Assembly: GCF_002917095.1 (NCBI RefSeq)
Contig: NZ_PQGA01000018.1
Coordinates: forward strand, 61,241-125,240
Length of the DNA stretch: 64,000 bases
DNA from: Paraburkholderia eburnea
GTDB taxonomy: Bacteria; Pseudomonadota; Gammaproteobacteria; Burkholderiales; Burkholderiaceae
Reading direction: 5' to 3'
Shown: positions 43,470-52,445 of the stretch, piece after piece
Numbering within the stretch: the first letter of the stretch is position 1
Layout: each line of letters begins with the position of its first letter
The notes under the pieces: model-generated
What the model was told of the DNA's origin: nothing
The model's database searches: none
What the model saw: only the letters and a program-made list of their open reading frames with translations
Translations under genes and position numbers: made by a program

Positions 43470-44425
43470 GATGCGGCGCCTTCGAGCTGCTGCAAGGCGA
43501 TGCGCACGGCCTTGCGCACTTCGGGGTCGCGATCTTCCAGCGCCGCCTGCAACGGCGCGATGCTGTGGGCCGAACCGAGTTCGCCCAGCGCGAGCGCTGC
43601 CTCCTTGCGCAAATTGCTGATCGAATGGCTGAGCAACGCGCTGACCGCAACCGCCGCCTGCGGGTCGGCGAGGCGGCCAAGCGCACGCGCCGCGCGCAGG
43701 CGCACCTGCCAGTAATCGTCGTCGAGCGCGGCCACGAGCGCATCGCGCGCCGCGTGGGCGCGCAGCTTGCCGAGCGTCGTCGCGGCTTCCTCGCGCACCT
43801 GCCAGTCGGCGTCGTGCAGGGCGTGCAGCAGCGCGGGCGCTGCGTGCTCATCGTCGGCGGCTGCAAAGCCAAGCGCCCCTGCCGCCGCGCGCCGCACCGC
43901 GCCGTGAGCATCCGAGGCCAGCAACGCGGCGAGCGGCGCGAGCGCGCGCGAGTCCTTGAGCCAGCCGAGCACGGCCACGGCTTCGAGCCGCACTTCGGCG
44001 TGCGCATCGTCGAGCGCGGCGCGTGCAGGTTCGAAAGCGGCGGCGTCACGCAGCTCGCGCAGTCCGCGCAATGCGGCGCTGCGCGCGAACGGCTCGGGCC
44101 GCGCCGCCCAGCGCCGCAGCACGCTCGCCGACGCCGCATCCTTGAGTTCCGAAAGCGCCTGCTGGGCCGCTTCGCGCACGGCAGCATCGGCGTCCAGCAA
44201 TGCAGCGCACAGCGCTTCCACTACGTCTTCCTGTTCCCACGCGGCCAGCACGGCCGCCGCCTCGCGGCGCACTTCGGGCGCGGTGTCGCCGCGCAGCGTC
44301 GCGACCAGCGCGGGGATCAGCGCTTCGTCTTCGAGATCGGCGAGATCGAGCACGGCGATGCGGCGCACGGCGGCGTCCGGATCGTTGAGGCGGGCGAGCG
44401 CGTTGGATTCAAAAAAATCAGTCAT
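43466..44425 (-). CDS. HEAT-repeat protein
   Basis: A 319-residue all-helical protein made of about ten 31-residue HEAT or PBS-lyase-type repeats; each shows the pattern 'D...VR.EAA..LG.L'. There is no catalytic domain. Such proteins act as scaffolds or as cofactor-chaperones (as for phycobilisome lyases). Its place between a ferredoxin and a DUF971 gene suggests that it helps assemble or hold the flavoprotein-ferredoxin complex. Confidence 0.88.
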   Translation of the reverse strand: MTDFFESNALARLNDPDAAVRRIAVLDLADLEDEALIPALVATLRGDTAPEVRREAAAVLAAWEQEDVVEALCAALLDADAAVREAAQQALSELKDAASASVLRRWAARPEPFARSAALRGLRELRDAAAFEPARAALDDAHAEVRLEAVAVLGWLKDSRALAPLAALLASDAHGAVRRAAAGALGFAAADDEHAAPALLHALHDADWQVREEAATTLGKLRAHAARDALVAALDDDYWQVRLRAARALGRLADPQAAVAVSALLSHSISNLRKEAALALGELGSAHSIAPLQAALEDRDPEVRKAVRIALQQLEGAAS

Positions 44426-44488
44426 TTTGAAATCGATAGGGAATGCGAATTATCGTGACGCGCTGGGGTGCATCGAAGCCACGACGAT

Positions 44489-44752
44489 TCAGCGCAGCAA
44501 GTAGGGAATTTCGACCTTGACCGCGCCGGTCGGGCAATCGCGCTCGCAGGGCATGCAATACCAGCATTCGTCGAACTGCATATACGCCTTGCCTTTGGAC
44601 ATGTCGATTGCGAGCAGATCGAGCGGGCATACATCGACGCAAACGGTGCAGCCTTTGTCCGCGATGCAGCGGTCCTCGTCGATGGTGACGGGCGCACTGC
44701 TGCGCTGGAAAATATCGTGGGGCTTGAAGGACGTAGGGGACGTAGAGGACAT
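44489..44752 (-). CDS. 2[4Fe-4S] ferredoxin, AprB-like
   Basis: An 87-residue ferredoxin. Eight Cys are visible: C29-x5-C35-x2-C38-x3-C42-Pro and C63-x2-C66-x2-C69-x3-C73-Pro, enough for two [4Fe-4S] clusters. The layout, with the extra aromatic tail, resembles the beta subunit of adenylylsulfate reductase (AprB) and ferredoxins paired with fumarate-reductase-like flavoproteins. It lies 35 bp after the flavoprotein gene and probably passes electrons to or from its FAD. Confidence 0.9.
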   Translation of the reverse strand: MSSTSPTSFKPHDIFQRSSAPVTIDEDRCIADKGCTVCVDVCPLDLLAIDMSKGKAYMQFDECWYCMPCERDCPTGAVKVEIPYLLR

Positions 44753-44787
44753 GATGTTTTTTCTCCGGGCTTTTTCAGTCAGCCAGT

Positions 44788-46542
44788 TCAGTGCGCTTCA
44801 GCCAGTTCCTGCGCGGGCCGGATGCGCATGCGGCCATAGGCGTTTTGCTCGTCCGCGCCGATCGGCACGACATAGGGCTTGACGGCGCGTTTTTCGCAGA
44901 TCATGTTGCCGCTCGCGTTCTTGCGCAGATCGGTGTGGCAGAACCAGTTGGCGTCGTCGCGCTGCGGATAATCGACGCGATGGTGATAAAGCCCCCAGCG
45001 GCTTTCGGTGCGATACAGCGAGGCGCGCGCCGCCATTTCCGCGCAATCGCGAATTGCCCGCACTTCGGCGGCGCGCATCAATTCGTGCGGGTGATTGGCC
45101 TTGATGGCCTCGATATCTTCGGCGATGGCATCGAAGCGTTGCAGGCCGATTTCCATCTTGCGCGTGACCTTGGGCGGTTGCAGATAGTCGTTCACCATGC
45201 GGCGCAGCTTGTATTCGACCTGCGCGGGCGCGAGACCGTCCGTGCGGGCGAACGGTGCATAGATGCGTGCGCGTTCGGCGGCCAGTTGCGCCTGGTCGAG
45301 CGGCGCGTGTTCGCGGCCCGCCACGTAATCGGCGGCGTCGTGGCCCGCGAACCAGCCGTAGGTAAACGCGCCCAGCATGTAGTTGTGCGGTACGGCGGCC
45401 ATATCGCCGGCGGCATAAAGACCTGGCACGGTCGTGCGCGCGCGGGCATCCACATAGACGCCCGAAGCGCTATGCCCGCTACAAAAACCGATCTCGGAGA
45501 TATGCATTTCCACCATCTGCGAGCGGTAGTCGGTGCCGCGTCCCGCATGAAAGCGTCCACGGCTCGGGCGCTCATTGGTGTGCAGAATCTGCTCGATCGT
45601 CTGGATGGTCTCCTCGGCGAGATGGTCGAGTTTGAGGAACACCGGACCGTTGCCGCTTTGCAGTTCCTGATAGAACTCCCACATCATCTGGCCGCTCCAG
45701 TAATCGCATTCGATGAAGCGTTCGCCCTTGCCGTTGGCCGTGAAGCCGCCCAGCGGGCCGGTCACGTAGGCGCAGGCCGGACCGTTATAGTCCTTGATGA
45801 GCGGGTTGATCTGGAAGCATTCGAGATTGGTGAGCGCCGCGCCTGCGTGATAGGCCATGGCATAGCCGTCGCCCGCGTTGGTGGGGTTTTCGTAGGTGCC
45901 CATCAGATAGCCGGAGGAGGGCAAACCGAGCCGTCCGGCCGCGCCGCAGCAAAGAATCACCGCCTTCGCGCGCACTACTACGCTGTGTGCCGTGCGGCAA
46001 TCGAAGCCGATCACACCCGACACGGCGCCTTGTGCATCCGTGAGCAGACGCGTGGTGACAACGCGATTGGTGATATCGATACGCGTGCGCTTGAGCTGGC
46101 GGTACAGCACTTTCTTGATGTCGTGGCCTTCGGGCATGGGCAGCACGTAGGCGCCCATGTGATGCACCTTCTTGACCGCATAATCGCCGTTGCCGTCTTT
46201 TTCGAACTTCACGCCCCAGCGATCGAGCTGTTCGATGGTGGTGAAGCTGTGCTTCGCATACGCATAGACGGCGTCCTGATCGACGATGCCGTCATTGGCG
46301 ATGGTGATTTCACGCGTGTATTGCTCGGGCGTGGCATGGCCCGGAATCACGGCGTTATTCAGGCCGTCCATGCCCATCGAGATCGCGCCGCTGCGCTTCA
46401 CATGGGCCTTTTCGAGCACCAGCACGCGCAGCGCGGGATTGCGCTCCTTCGCCTTGATGGCCGCCATCGGCCCGGCCGTGCCGCCGCCCACCACGACGAT
46501 ATCGTACTCCAGCACTTCGGTAGGGATCGTTTGCATATTCAT
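44788..46542 (-). CDS. AprA-like fumarate reductase/succinate dehydrogenase-type flavoprotein
   Basis: A 584-residue FAD protein. The dinucleotide motif VVVGGGTAGPMAAIKA begins at about residue 16, 'RSGAISMGMDGLNNAV' follows, and the second FAD contact is 'GLYAAGDMAAVPHNYMLGAF' near 400. The cap and C-terminal helical domain match the fumarate reductase/succinate dehydrogenase/AprA superfamily. The start at 46542 follows AAGGA. It is encoded between a GntR regulator (10-bp gap) and a ferredoxin. Two-component AprBA-like oxidoreductases without a sulfate-reduction locus usually have unknown substrates; the sulfur-related genes nearby make a sulfur-oxyanion or sulfonate substrate plausible but unproven. 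Confidence 0.9.
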   Translation of the reverse strand: MNMQTIPTEVLEYDIVVVGGGTAGPMAAIKAKERNPALRVLVLEKAHVKRSGAISMGMDGLNNAVIPGHATPEQYTREITIANDGIVDQDAVYAYAKHSFTTIEQLDRWGVKFEKDGNGDYAVKKVHHMGAYVLPMPEGHDIKKVLYRQLKRTRIDITNRVVTTRLLTDAQGAVSGVIGFDCRTAHSVVVRAKAVILCCGAAGRLGLPSSGYLMGTYENPTNAGDGYAMAYHAGAALTNLECFQINPLIKDYNGPACAYVTGPLGGFTANGKGERFIECDYWSGQMMWEFYQELQSGNGPVFLKLDHLAEETIQTIEQILHTNERPSRGRFHAGRGTDYRSQMVEMHISEIGFCSGHSASGVYVDARARTTVPGLYAAGDMAAVPHNYMLGAFTYGWFAGHDAADYVAGREHAPLDQAQLAAERARIYAPFARTDGLAPAQVEYKLRRMVNDYLQPPKVTRKMEIGLQRFDAIAEDIEAIKANHPHELMRAAEVRAIRDCAEMAARASLYRTESRWGLYHHRVDYPQRDDANWFCHTDLRKNASGNMICEKRAVKPYVVPIGADEQNAYGRMRIRPAQELAEAH

Positions 46543-46552
46543 TACGTCATCC

Positions 46553-47320
46553 TTATGGATTGGCTGTATGCGAAGCGTTTTTGTCGCGATCCACGCGCAG
46601 GCGGTACTGGAACGCGTCGCCGCGAAAGTAGAGATACTCGTAGTCGATCGGCGTGCCGCCGGCGTCGTGCGTGGTGCGCTCGATGCGCAGTACCGGGCTG
46701 CCTTCCTGCACGCGCAGCGCATCGACGATGTCGTCGTCCGCGAGCATGGCGTCGATCGACACGTCGGCATGACCGAGCGCCACGCCGCAGTCGTTTTCCA
46801 GAATCAGAAAAATGTCGCGCGCCACCAGATCGGCGTTGGCCAGTCGCTTGCCCAGCGCCTCGGGCAGCCAGGTGAGTTCGAGCGAGACCGGTTCGCGGTT
46901 CAGCAGGCGCACGCGATGGATCTCAACCACGTTCTCGCCTTCGGCCAGCTGCAGCTTTTGCGCAACGTGACGGCTGGCCTTCACGACGCGAAACGAGCGC
47001 AACTGATTGACGATCTCATAGCCCATCGACGACATGGCCTCGGCGAACCCTTGCAAAGAGGTCACGTTCTGGAACGCCTTGGGCTTGGACACGAAGGTGC
47101 CCTTGCCATGCAGGCGAAACACGAGGCCTTCCTTTTGCAGGTCGCCCAGCGCCTGGCGCACCGTGATGCGGCTCACGCCGAAAAGCGCGCAGAGTTCGTG
47201 CTCGGACGGCATCTGGCTGTGCGGGGCATAGGTGCCGTCCAGAATACGTGCGCGCAGCGTGTCCTTGATCCTGGCGTAGAGCGGTTGAGGCGGCAGGGCG
47301 ATGAGCTTGTTCTGGGACAT
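46553..47320 (-). CDS. GntR-family regulator, HutC subfamily
   Basis: A 255-residue regulator. The winged HTH is at residues about 12-75 ('MPSEHELCALFGVSRITVRQALGDLQKEGLV'), followed by a UTRA effector domain (about 90-240). The start at 47320 was chosen because it gives the usual HutC length. A 14-bp perfect palindrome ends 7 bases before the ATG. It is the first gene of the operon with the flavoprotein, and divergent from the deacylase operon, so it likely controls both. Confidence 0.92.
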   Translation of the reverse strand: MSQNKLIALPPQPLYARIKDTLRARILDGTYAPHSQMPSEHELCALFGVSRITVRQALGDLQKEGLVFRLHGKGTFVSKPKAFQNVTSLQGFAEAMSSMGYEIVNQLRSFRVVKASRHVAQKLQLAEGENVVEIHRVRLLNREPVSLELTWLPEALGKRLANADLVARDIFLILENDCGVALGHADVSIDAMLADDDIVDALRVQEGSPVLRIERTTHDAGGTPIDYEYLYFRGDAFQYRLRVDRDKNASHTANP

Positions 47321-47326
47321 GGCTAA

Positions 47327-47340
47327 CTTGTTATAACAAG
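47327..47340. promoter_or_regulatory. 14-bp perfect palindrome, probable GntR/HutC operator
   Basis: CTTGTTATAACAAG equals its own reverse complement and has the AT-rich centre typical of HutC-subfamily operators. It lies in the 244-bp space between the divergent GntR gene and the M14 deacylase gene, next to the GntR start. Confidence 0.75.
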
Positions 47341-47564
47341 ATGGAGCCAAGCTTAATCAGCGTGCGCGGCGACGTCAAAGAAGGATTTCTGCTATCGACG
47401 TTCCATGCAGCGCTTAAGCGATGTGTGCCTCGTGCGTGAGCACCTTTCATATTCATTCGCGCAATCCTTGGTAGGCGCGACGGCGCGCATCGTCCAGAAT
47501 GGGGCGGTTTGGCTATCGATACACCGCAGGATTCGCGATACGGCGATACGAAAAAAGGAGCACC

Positions 47565-48560
47565 ATGGTCACCCCTATCCGCAGTGAAATCGACTTCGAC
47601 GCCACGGGCCGTCACACCGGCTATCTGCGTCTGCCGCATTCGGTGCATCGCTCCGCTTACGGCTGGATTCCCATTCCGGTCGCGTCGATCCGCAATGGCT
47701 CCGGCCCAACCGTGCTGTTGATGGGCGGCAATCACGGCGACGAATACGAAGGGCAGATTCTCGTTTCGCAATTGCTGCGTGAGATCGAGCCTCAATATGT
47801 CCAGGGCCAGTTGATCTTCCTGCCGATGGCGAATTTCCCCGCCGCCGAAGCGGGTCTGCGCACCTCGCCGCTCGATGGCGGCAACCTGAACCGCAGCTTC
47901 CCTGGCAACCCGCAAGGCGAGCCCACCACTGTTATTGCGGACTATATCGAGCACACGCTGCTTTCACGTTCGCAATATCTGCTTGATTTCCATTCGGGCG
48001 GCAGTTCGCTGATTTATCACGGTGCGAATATGCTGGCGATCGAGCCGCGCGATGCCGAGGAAAATACCCGTTTGAGGACTTTGCTTGCCGCCTTCGGCAT
48101 GCCGCGCGCTTTTTTGCATTCGGCTAATCCGTTGCATTCGGCCAGTGCCGCGCGTCGCCAGGGTGCGCTGTCGATCGTCACGGAACTGGGTGGAGCGGGG
48201 ATCGTACAGCCGCAATTACTCCATGAGGCCCGCGCAGGCGTGTTGCATCTGCTGGGCAAGATCGGCGTGCTGACGGGGCCGCTCGTGCCCGCCGCGCCGC
48301 CCGGCGATACGCGCTTCTATCGTGTCTCGGGCGCGTCCCACTATGTCTATGCGTACGAGCGCGGCGTGTACGAACCGCTCGTGCAACCGGGTCAATGCGT
48401 AAGTGCAGGCCAGCCCGCGGCGCGCATTCACTTTCCCGATACGCCGCTGCGCGAGCCCGTGACGGTTGCTTTCGAAGCCGAAGGTGAAGTCGTGTGCCAG
48501 CGCGCGATGGCCGCCGTGCAGCGCGGCGATTGTCTTTTCCATCTGGCGCAACCCGTATAA
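47565..48560 (+). CDS. succinylglutamate desuccinylase/aspartoacylase-family deacylase (M14-like)
   Basis: A 331-residue zinc hydrolase. Zinc ligands are His57 and Glu60 in GNHGDEYEG and His143 in DFHSGG; the substrate-binding 'DGGNLNRSFPG' is at 104-114. This family includes AspA, AstE and the N-acetyl-diaminobutyrate deacetylase DoeB, all of which remove an acyl group from the amino group of an amino acid. AAGGAG precedes the ATG. It opens the rightward gene series, and in the proposed pathway it would release the free amino acid (for example cysteine) from its N-acetyl form. Confidence 0.92.
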   Translation: MVTPIRSEIDFDATGRHTGYLRLPHSVHRSAYGWIPIPVASIRNGSGPTVLLMGGNHGDEYEGQILVSQLLREIEPQYVQGQLIFLPMANFPAAEAGLRTSPLDGGNLNRSFPGNPQGEPTTVIADYIEHTLLSRSQYLLDFHSGGSSLIYHGANMLAIEPRDAEENTRLRTLLAAFGMPRAFLHSANPLHSASAARRQGALSIVTELGGAGIVQPQLLHEARAGVLHLLGKIGVLTGPLVPAAPPGDTRFYRVSGASHYVYAYERGVYEPLVQPGQCVSAGQPAARIHFPDTPLREPVTVAFEAEGEVVCQRAMAAVQRGDCLFHLAQPV

Positions 48561-48852
48561 CGCGCAACACAACGCCACTCGAAGCTAATCGAATGGCGAA
48601 AAACGTGCTCTAAAGGATGAAAATCCGGCCAGCATAAACAGCGATACAAGCCATAAAAGGGATTCGATAAAGATATTAGAAATGCTTGGTTAATCTGCAT
48701 TCGCTGAAAGGCTAATCTTGTCGCGTACACAACGGTCGTCAAATTTACCGGCGACGTTGCGATAACAGAAAAATGACGGCGGCTTCGGATAAGGCATCCA
48801 GCAAGCTATCCAATGCGCCGCCGGATATTGGCCCATTACGAATGCAACGACC

Positions 48853-49404
48853 ATGAGCTACCGCATTTTCGACACGTCGCCGCTCGACCCCGTCGCGCAG
48901 CCTTTGATCGACGCGCTCAAGCAGGAATACGCCACGCGCTACCGCGATTTCCGCGCCGATAGCGATGCATCCGCCGCAGCGGAACTGGCGCGTTATCCGG
49001 CTGAATTGTTCGCGCCGCCCGAAGGCGCTTTCATCGTGGTCGAGCGCGACGGCGAGACCGTCGGCGGCGGCGCATTCAAGCGCTACGACGCGCAAACCGC
49101 CGAACTCAAGCGCATCTGGACGCGCGAAGATCAACGCCGCCAGGGGCTCGCGCGCCGCGTCGTGGAAGAGCTTGAATCGCGTGCGCGGCTCCTGGGTTAT
49201 CGGCGCGTCTATCTCACCACCGGTTTCAAGCAGCCGGAAGCATGGGGCCTTTATATCGATTCGGGCTACACGGCGCTATTTGACCGCGCGATTGCTCCCG
49301 AAGTGCACGTGCATCTGCCGTTCGCCAAGGATCTCGTGACGCCGCACGCAATCGACACGCTCCACGACCTGCGCCCGCGCGAGCCGCTGGGCGCGCAGCA
49401 CTGA
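48853..49404 (+). CDS. GNAT-family N-acetyltransferase
   Basis: A 183-residue acetyltransferase. The acetyl-CoA-binding motif A reads RRQGLARRVVEEL (about 96-108), preceded by the beta-bulge strand 'AELKRIWT' and followed by 'GYRRVYLTTGFKQPEAWGLYIDSGYTAL'. It is paralogous to the GNAT at 62260-62769: both have RYP.E.F..P.GAF, RDG..V.GGAF and the QPEA.GLY block. The gene is 292 bp after the deacylase and 39 bp before a binding-protein gene. It would N-acetylate an imported amino acid. Confidence 0.9.
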   Translation: MSYRIFDTSPLDPVAQPLIDALKQEYATRYRDFRADSDASAAAELARYPAELFAPPEGAFIVVERDGETVGGGAFKRYDAQTAELKRIWTREDQRRQGLARRVVEELESRARLLGYRRVYLTTGFKQPEAWGLYIDSGYTALFDRAIAPEVHVHLPFAKDLVTPHAIDTLHDLRPREPLGAQH

Positions 49405-49443
49405 ATACGCTTTCCCGTCTCCAGACCCGCCTGAATCATCGCC

Positions 49444-50373
49444 ATGAAACTCAAACGTACACTTGTCACCCTCGCGGGCGCGCTCACGCTGGGCGCAGCC
49501 AGCCTCGCACTCGCCGCGACTTCGTTCGACCTCAGCCCGGAGCAGCATGGCCGCGTGCGCGCGAGCGCCGACCCGGCGATCATCAAGGCCGTGCCGACGC
49601 GCTTTAACTTCGTCGACAAGGACACGCTCACCATCGGCATCGTGCCCGCGCTGCCGCCGATCAGCACCTACGCCACGGACGCAAAGACCGTCGTGGGCTT
49701 CGACGTCGATCTGTCCCAGGTGGTGGCCGATAGCCTGGGCCGCAAGCTCAAGCTCGTCGTCCTCGCGTGGCCGGACTGGCCGCTCGCGCTGCAGTCGGGC
49801 AAGGTCGATGCGGTGGTCTCCAATGTGACCGTTACTGAGGAGCGCAAGGAGAAGTTCGACTTCTCGACCTATCGGCGCGATGAAGTCGGCTTCTATGTGC
49901 GCAAGGACAGCGCGATCAAGGCGATCCACGAGCCGAAGGATATCGCGGGCCTGCGCATCATCACCGATGCGGGGACCAACCAGGAGAAGGTGCTGCTTGA
50001 GTGGGACAAGGAGAACGTGGCGCACGGCCTCAAGCCCGTGAGCGTGCAGTATTACGACGACGATGCGGTACGCACGCTCGCGCTGCAATCGGGCCGCGCC
50101 GATGCGATTTTCAGCGTCAATGCCGTGCTCGCGTGGCAAGCGGCGACGCAGGGCAAGACGCGCCTCGTGGGCACCGTGAGCGGCGGTTGGCCGCGCACCG
50201 CCGAAGTCGCCATCACCACGCGCAAGGGCAGTGGTCTCGCCGATCCGCTCACGCAAACCCTCAATGAATTGATCCGCGACGGCAAGTATCGCCAGGTGCT
50301 GGATCGCTGGAATCTGGATTCGGAAGCGATCGAGCGCGCTTCGACCAATCCGCCGGGCCTGCCGAAGACCTGA
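49444..50373 (+). CDS. polar amino-acid-type ABC substrate-binding protein (Sec-exported)
   Basis: A 309-residue periplasmic binding protein. The Sec signal peptide ends near residue 24 (SLALAA). The mature protein starts with an unusual 'FDLSPEQHGRVRA' extension before the SBP fold, which begins at 'TLTIGIVPALPPISTYATDA' and has 'VVGFDVDLSQVVADSLG'. The architecture is that of family-3 binding proteins (cystine, glutamine, histidine type). It shares the extension and 'TNPPGL' tail with the binding protein at 59804, so the two are paralogues. There is no adjacent permease; the fusion transporter at 58009 probably serves both. Confidence 0.9.
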   Translation: MKLKRTLVTLAGALTLGAASLALAATSFDLSPEQHGRVRASADPAIIKAVPTRFNFVDKDTLTIGIVPALPPISTYATDAKTVVGFDVDLSQVVADSLGRKLKLVVLAWPDWPLALQSGKVDAVVSNVTVTEERKEKFDFSTYRRDEVGFYVRKDSAIKAIHEPKDIAGLRIITDAGTNQEKVLLEWDKENVAHGLKPVSVQYYDDDAVRTLALQSGRADAIFSVNAVLAWQAATQGKTRLVGTVSGGWPRTAEVAITTRKGSGLADPLTQTLNELIRDGKYRQVLDRWNLDSEAIERASTNPPGLPKT

Positions 50374-50453
50374 TGCAGCACGCGTGCCGTAATGACCTTG
50401 CACGGCGCGGTTTACAAACAGTTTGCAGTCCATAGAAATAGAAGGAGCGCTTC

Positions 50454-51149
50454 ATGTCGGACTCAGTGGTCGTCGCGGGCAAGTGGGCAGCGCGCCCGCG
50501 GCAATACGGGGCGCGCAGGCAGGGATCGGCGCGCCGCTACGCCGGTATCGTCGCCGTGCTGCTGTTGCACGTCGTATTCATCTGGGCCCTGCTCAATGGT
50601 CTCGCGAGCAAAGTGGTGCAGGTCATCCAGAAGCCCGTGGAAGTGCGGATTCTGGAAACGGTAAAGCCGCCGCCACCGCCGCCCATCCCCACCGTCAAGC
50701 TGCCGCCGCCGAAGCCCGTGGCGCCGCCCAAACGCGTGGCGCTTTACGTGCCGAAGCCCGAGGTGCCCGTGGTGGCGCCGCCTGCGCCGACCATCACGCA
50801 TCAGTCGGAGCAACCGGCCCCGCCCGCGCCGCCCGCTCCCGTCGCGCCGCCGGCTCCGCCCGCGCCCGCGAAGCCCGTGAGTCACGAGGCCGGTGTGGTG
50901 TGCCCGAACTCCGACAAAGTGCGTGCGGCGATGGTGTATCCGGAGGAAGCGCAGGACAACAACATCACGGGCGACGTGCTGATCTCGTTCGTGGTGGACC
51001 CGCAGGGCCACGTGACGGAAGAGAAGGTCGAGAAGTCCGCCGATCCCTTGCTCGACCGTGCCGCCTTTAACGCAGTCAAGAAGTTCAACTGCATCTCGCA
51101 AGGCCAGCCCGTGCGTGTGCAGGTGCCGTTTTCGTTCAACCTGAATTAA
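50454..51149 (+). CDS. tonB: TonB energy-transducing protein
   Basis: A 231-residue protein with one N-terminal span (about 27-46), a Pro-rich periplasmic linker (about 60-140, with PPPPPP and repeated PPAP units) and a C-terminal TonB domain ('VLISFVVDPQGHVTEEKVEKSADPLLDRAAFNAVKKF'). It links the inner-membrane proton force to the receptor encoded at 52975. Two Cys (in VVCPNSD and KFNCIS) in the C-terminal domain could form a disulfide. It lies 80 bp after the binding-protein gene. Confidence 0.93.
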   Translation: MSDSVVVAGKWAARPRQYGARRQGSARRYAGIVAVLLLHVVFIWALLNGLASKVVQVIQKPVEVRILETVKPPPPPPIPTVKLPPPKPVAPPKRVALYVPKPEVPVVAPPAPTITHQSEQPAPPAPPAPVAPPAPPAPAKPVSHEAGVVCPNSDKVRAAMVYPEEAQDNNITGDVLISFVVDPQGHVTEEKVEKSADPLLDRAAFNAVKKFNCISQGQPVRVQVPFSFNLN

Positions 51150-51168
51150 GAGCCTTTCTGGAGCAAAC

Positions 51169-51972
51169 ATGAAGAAGCAAACCGCTGCCGTGCGTTACGC
51201 CGGCCTGATTTCCGCGGCGGCTGGCGCCGTCGCGCTGCTCGCTTCGCCGCTCGTCTGGGCGCAAAGCGCCCCGAATGCCGCTGACTCGAACCCCTATGGC
51301 CTGGGCGCCTTGTGGGCCAACGGCGACTTCGTCGCGCGTTTCGTGCTGCTCGTGCTGGTCGTGATGTCGATGGGCAGCTGGTACATCATGATCACCAAGT
51401 TCGTCGAACAGGCGCGTGCCGGCCGCCGCGCCAAATCCGCCGATGCGCAACTCTGGAGCGCGCCGTCGCTGGCCGTGGGCGTGGCCGAACTCGACGACAA
51501 CTCGCCGTTCCGCTTCATCGCCCAGACGGGCCTGGAAGCCGCGGAGCATCACGACGAAGCGCTGCTCGAAGAAGTGGATCGCAATACGTGGATCCAGGTG
51601 TCGATCGACCGCGCGAGCGGCAGCGTTTCGAACCGCTTGCAGGACGGCCTGGCGTTTCTTGCGACGGTCGGATCGACGGCTCCGTTCGTGGGCCTGTTCG
51701 GTACCGTGTGGGGCATCTATCACGCGCTCACGGCCATCGGCATCGCGGGCCAGGCATCAATCGACAAGGTCGCGGGACCGGTGGGCGAGGCGCTCATCAT
51801 GACCGCAGTGGGTCTGGCCGTGGCCGTGCCGGCGGTGCTGGGCTACAACTTCCTCGTGCGCCGTAACAAGTCGCTGATGGAGCGCGTGCGTGGCTTCGGC
51901 GCGCAACTGCATACGGTGCTGCTTGCCGGGGGCCGCAAGCGCCCGGTGCGCGCGGTCGCCAACGCCCACTGA
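51169..51972 (+). CDS. exbB: ExbB proton-channel protein
   Basis: A 267-residue MotA/TolQ/ExbB protein. An N-terminal hydrophobic segment (about 10-30) may be cleaved. Transmembrane segments lie at about 50-72, 160-185 and 200-225, with 'GLFGTVWGIYHALTAIG' as the conserved second-helix signature and 'GEALIMTAVGLAVAVPAVLGYN' as the third. It follows tonB by 19 bp and precedes exbD by 11 bp. Confidence 0.93.
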   Translation: MKKQTAAVRYAGLISAAAGAVALLASPLVWAQSAPNAADSNPYGLGALWANGDFVARFVLLVLVVMSMGSWYIMITKFVEQARAGRRAKSADAQLWSAPSLAVGVAELDDNSPFRFIAQTGLEAAEHHDEALLEEVDRNTWIQVSIDRASGSVSNRLQDGLAFLATVGSTAPFVGLFGTVWGIYHALTAIGIAGQASIDKVAGPVGEALIMTAVGLAVAVPAVLGYNFLVRRNKSLMERVRGFGAQLHTVLLAGGRKRPVRAVANAH

Positions 51973-51983
51973 GCACTGTCGCC

Positions 51984-52409
51984 ATGGCCATGAACGTAGC
52001 GCAGGACGGCGGCGAGGACGAAGTCATCGCCTCCATCAACACGACACCGCTCGTGGACGTGATGCTGGTCTTGCTGATCATCTTCCTCATCACGATTCCG
52101 GTGGTCACGCATACCGTGCCGGTGCAGTTGCCCAAGGAAACGGTCAATCCTCTGCAAACGAAGCCGGACAGCATCGAGATCGCCGTGGACAAGGAAGGCG
52201 ATCTGTTCTGGAACGAGAAGCGCGTGGACGCCACAACGTTGCTCACGCAACTGAAAGGCATCTCGCAGCGCGATCCGCAGCCCGAGGTTCATGTGCGCGG
52301 CGATCAGGCCACGCGCTACGAGTACATCGCGCGCGTGGTCAGCACCTGTGAACGTGCGGGCATCGCCAAGGTTTCGTTCATCACCCAGCCGCCCGCGCGC
52401 GGCGGCTAA
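51984..52409 (+). CDS. exbD: ExbD proton-channel protein (first copy)
   Basis: A 141-residue protein with one span. 'INTTPLVDVMLVLLIIFLIT' carries the conserved Asp that conducts protons, and a periplasmic domain follows. It is adjacent to a second exbD at 52446; the two share the INTTPL.DVMLVLLI core. Two ExbD copies per ExbB are also known from Xanthomonas-type systems, where the second copy is substrate-specific. Confidence 0.93.
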   Translation: MAMNVAQDGGEDEVIASINTTPLVDVMLVLLIIFLITIPVVTHTVPVQLPKETVNPLQTKPDSIEIAVDKEGDLFWNEKRVDATTLLTQLKGISQRDPQPEVHVRGDQATRYEYIARVVSTCERAGIAKVSFITQPPARGG

Positions 52410-52445
52410 ACCGGTCGAGATCGGTCAAATAAAGGAGTCAAGACG

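Noticed and set aside
44788..46542. Assignment of the flavoprotein as succinate dehydrogenase subunit A
   Set aside because: No SdhB with the [2Fe-2S]/[4Fe-4S]/[3Fe-4S] pattern and no membrane anchors are nearby; the partner is an AprB-like ferredoxin.
44791..46875. 694-codon open frame on the plus strand over the flavoprotein gene
   Set aside because: Antisense shadow; the minus strand encodes an intact FAD-binding motif and family blocks.
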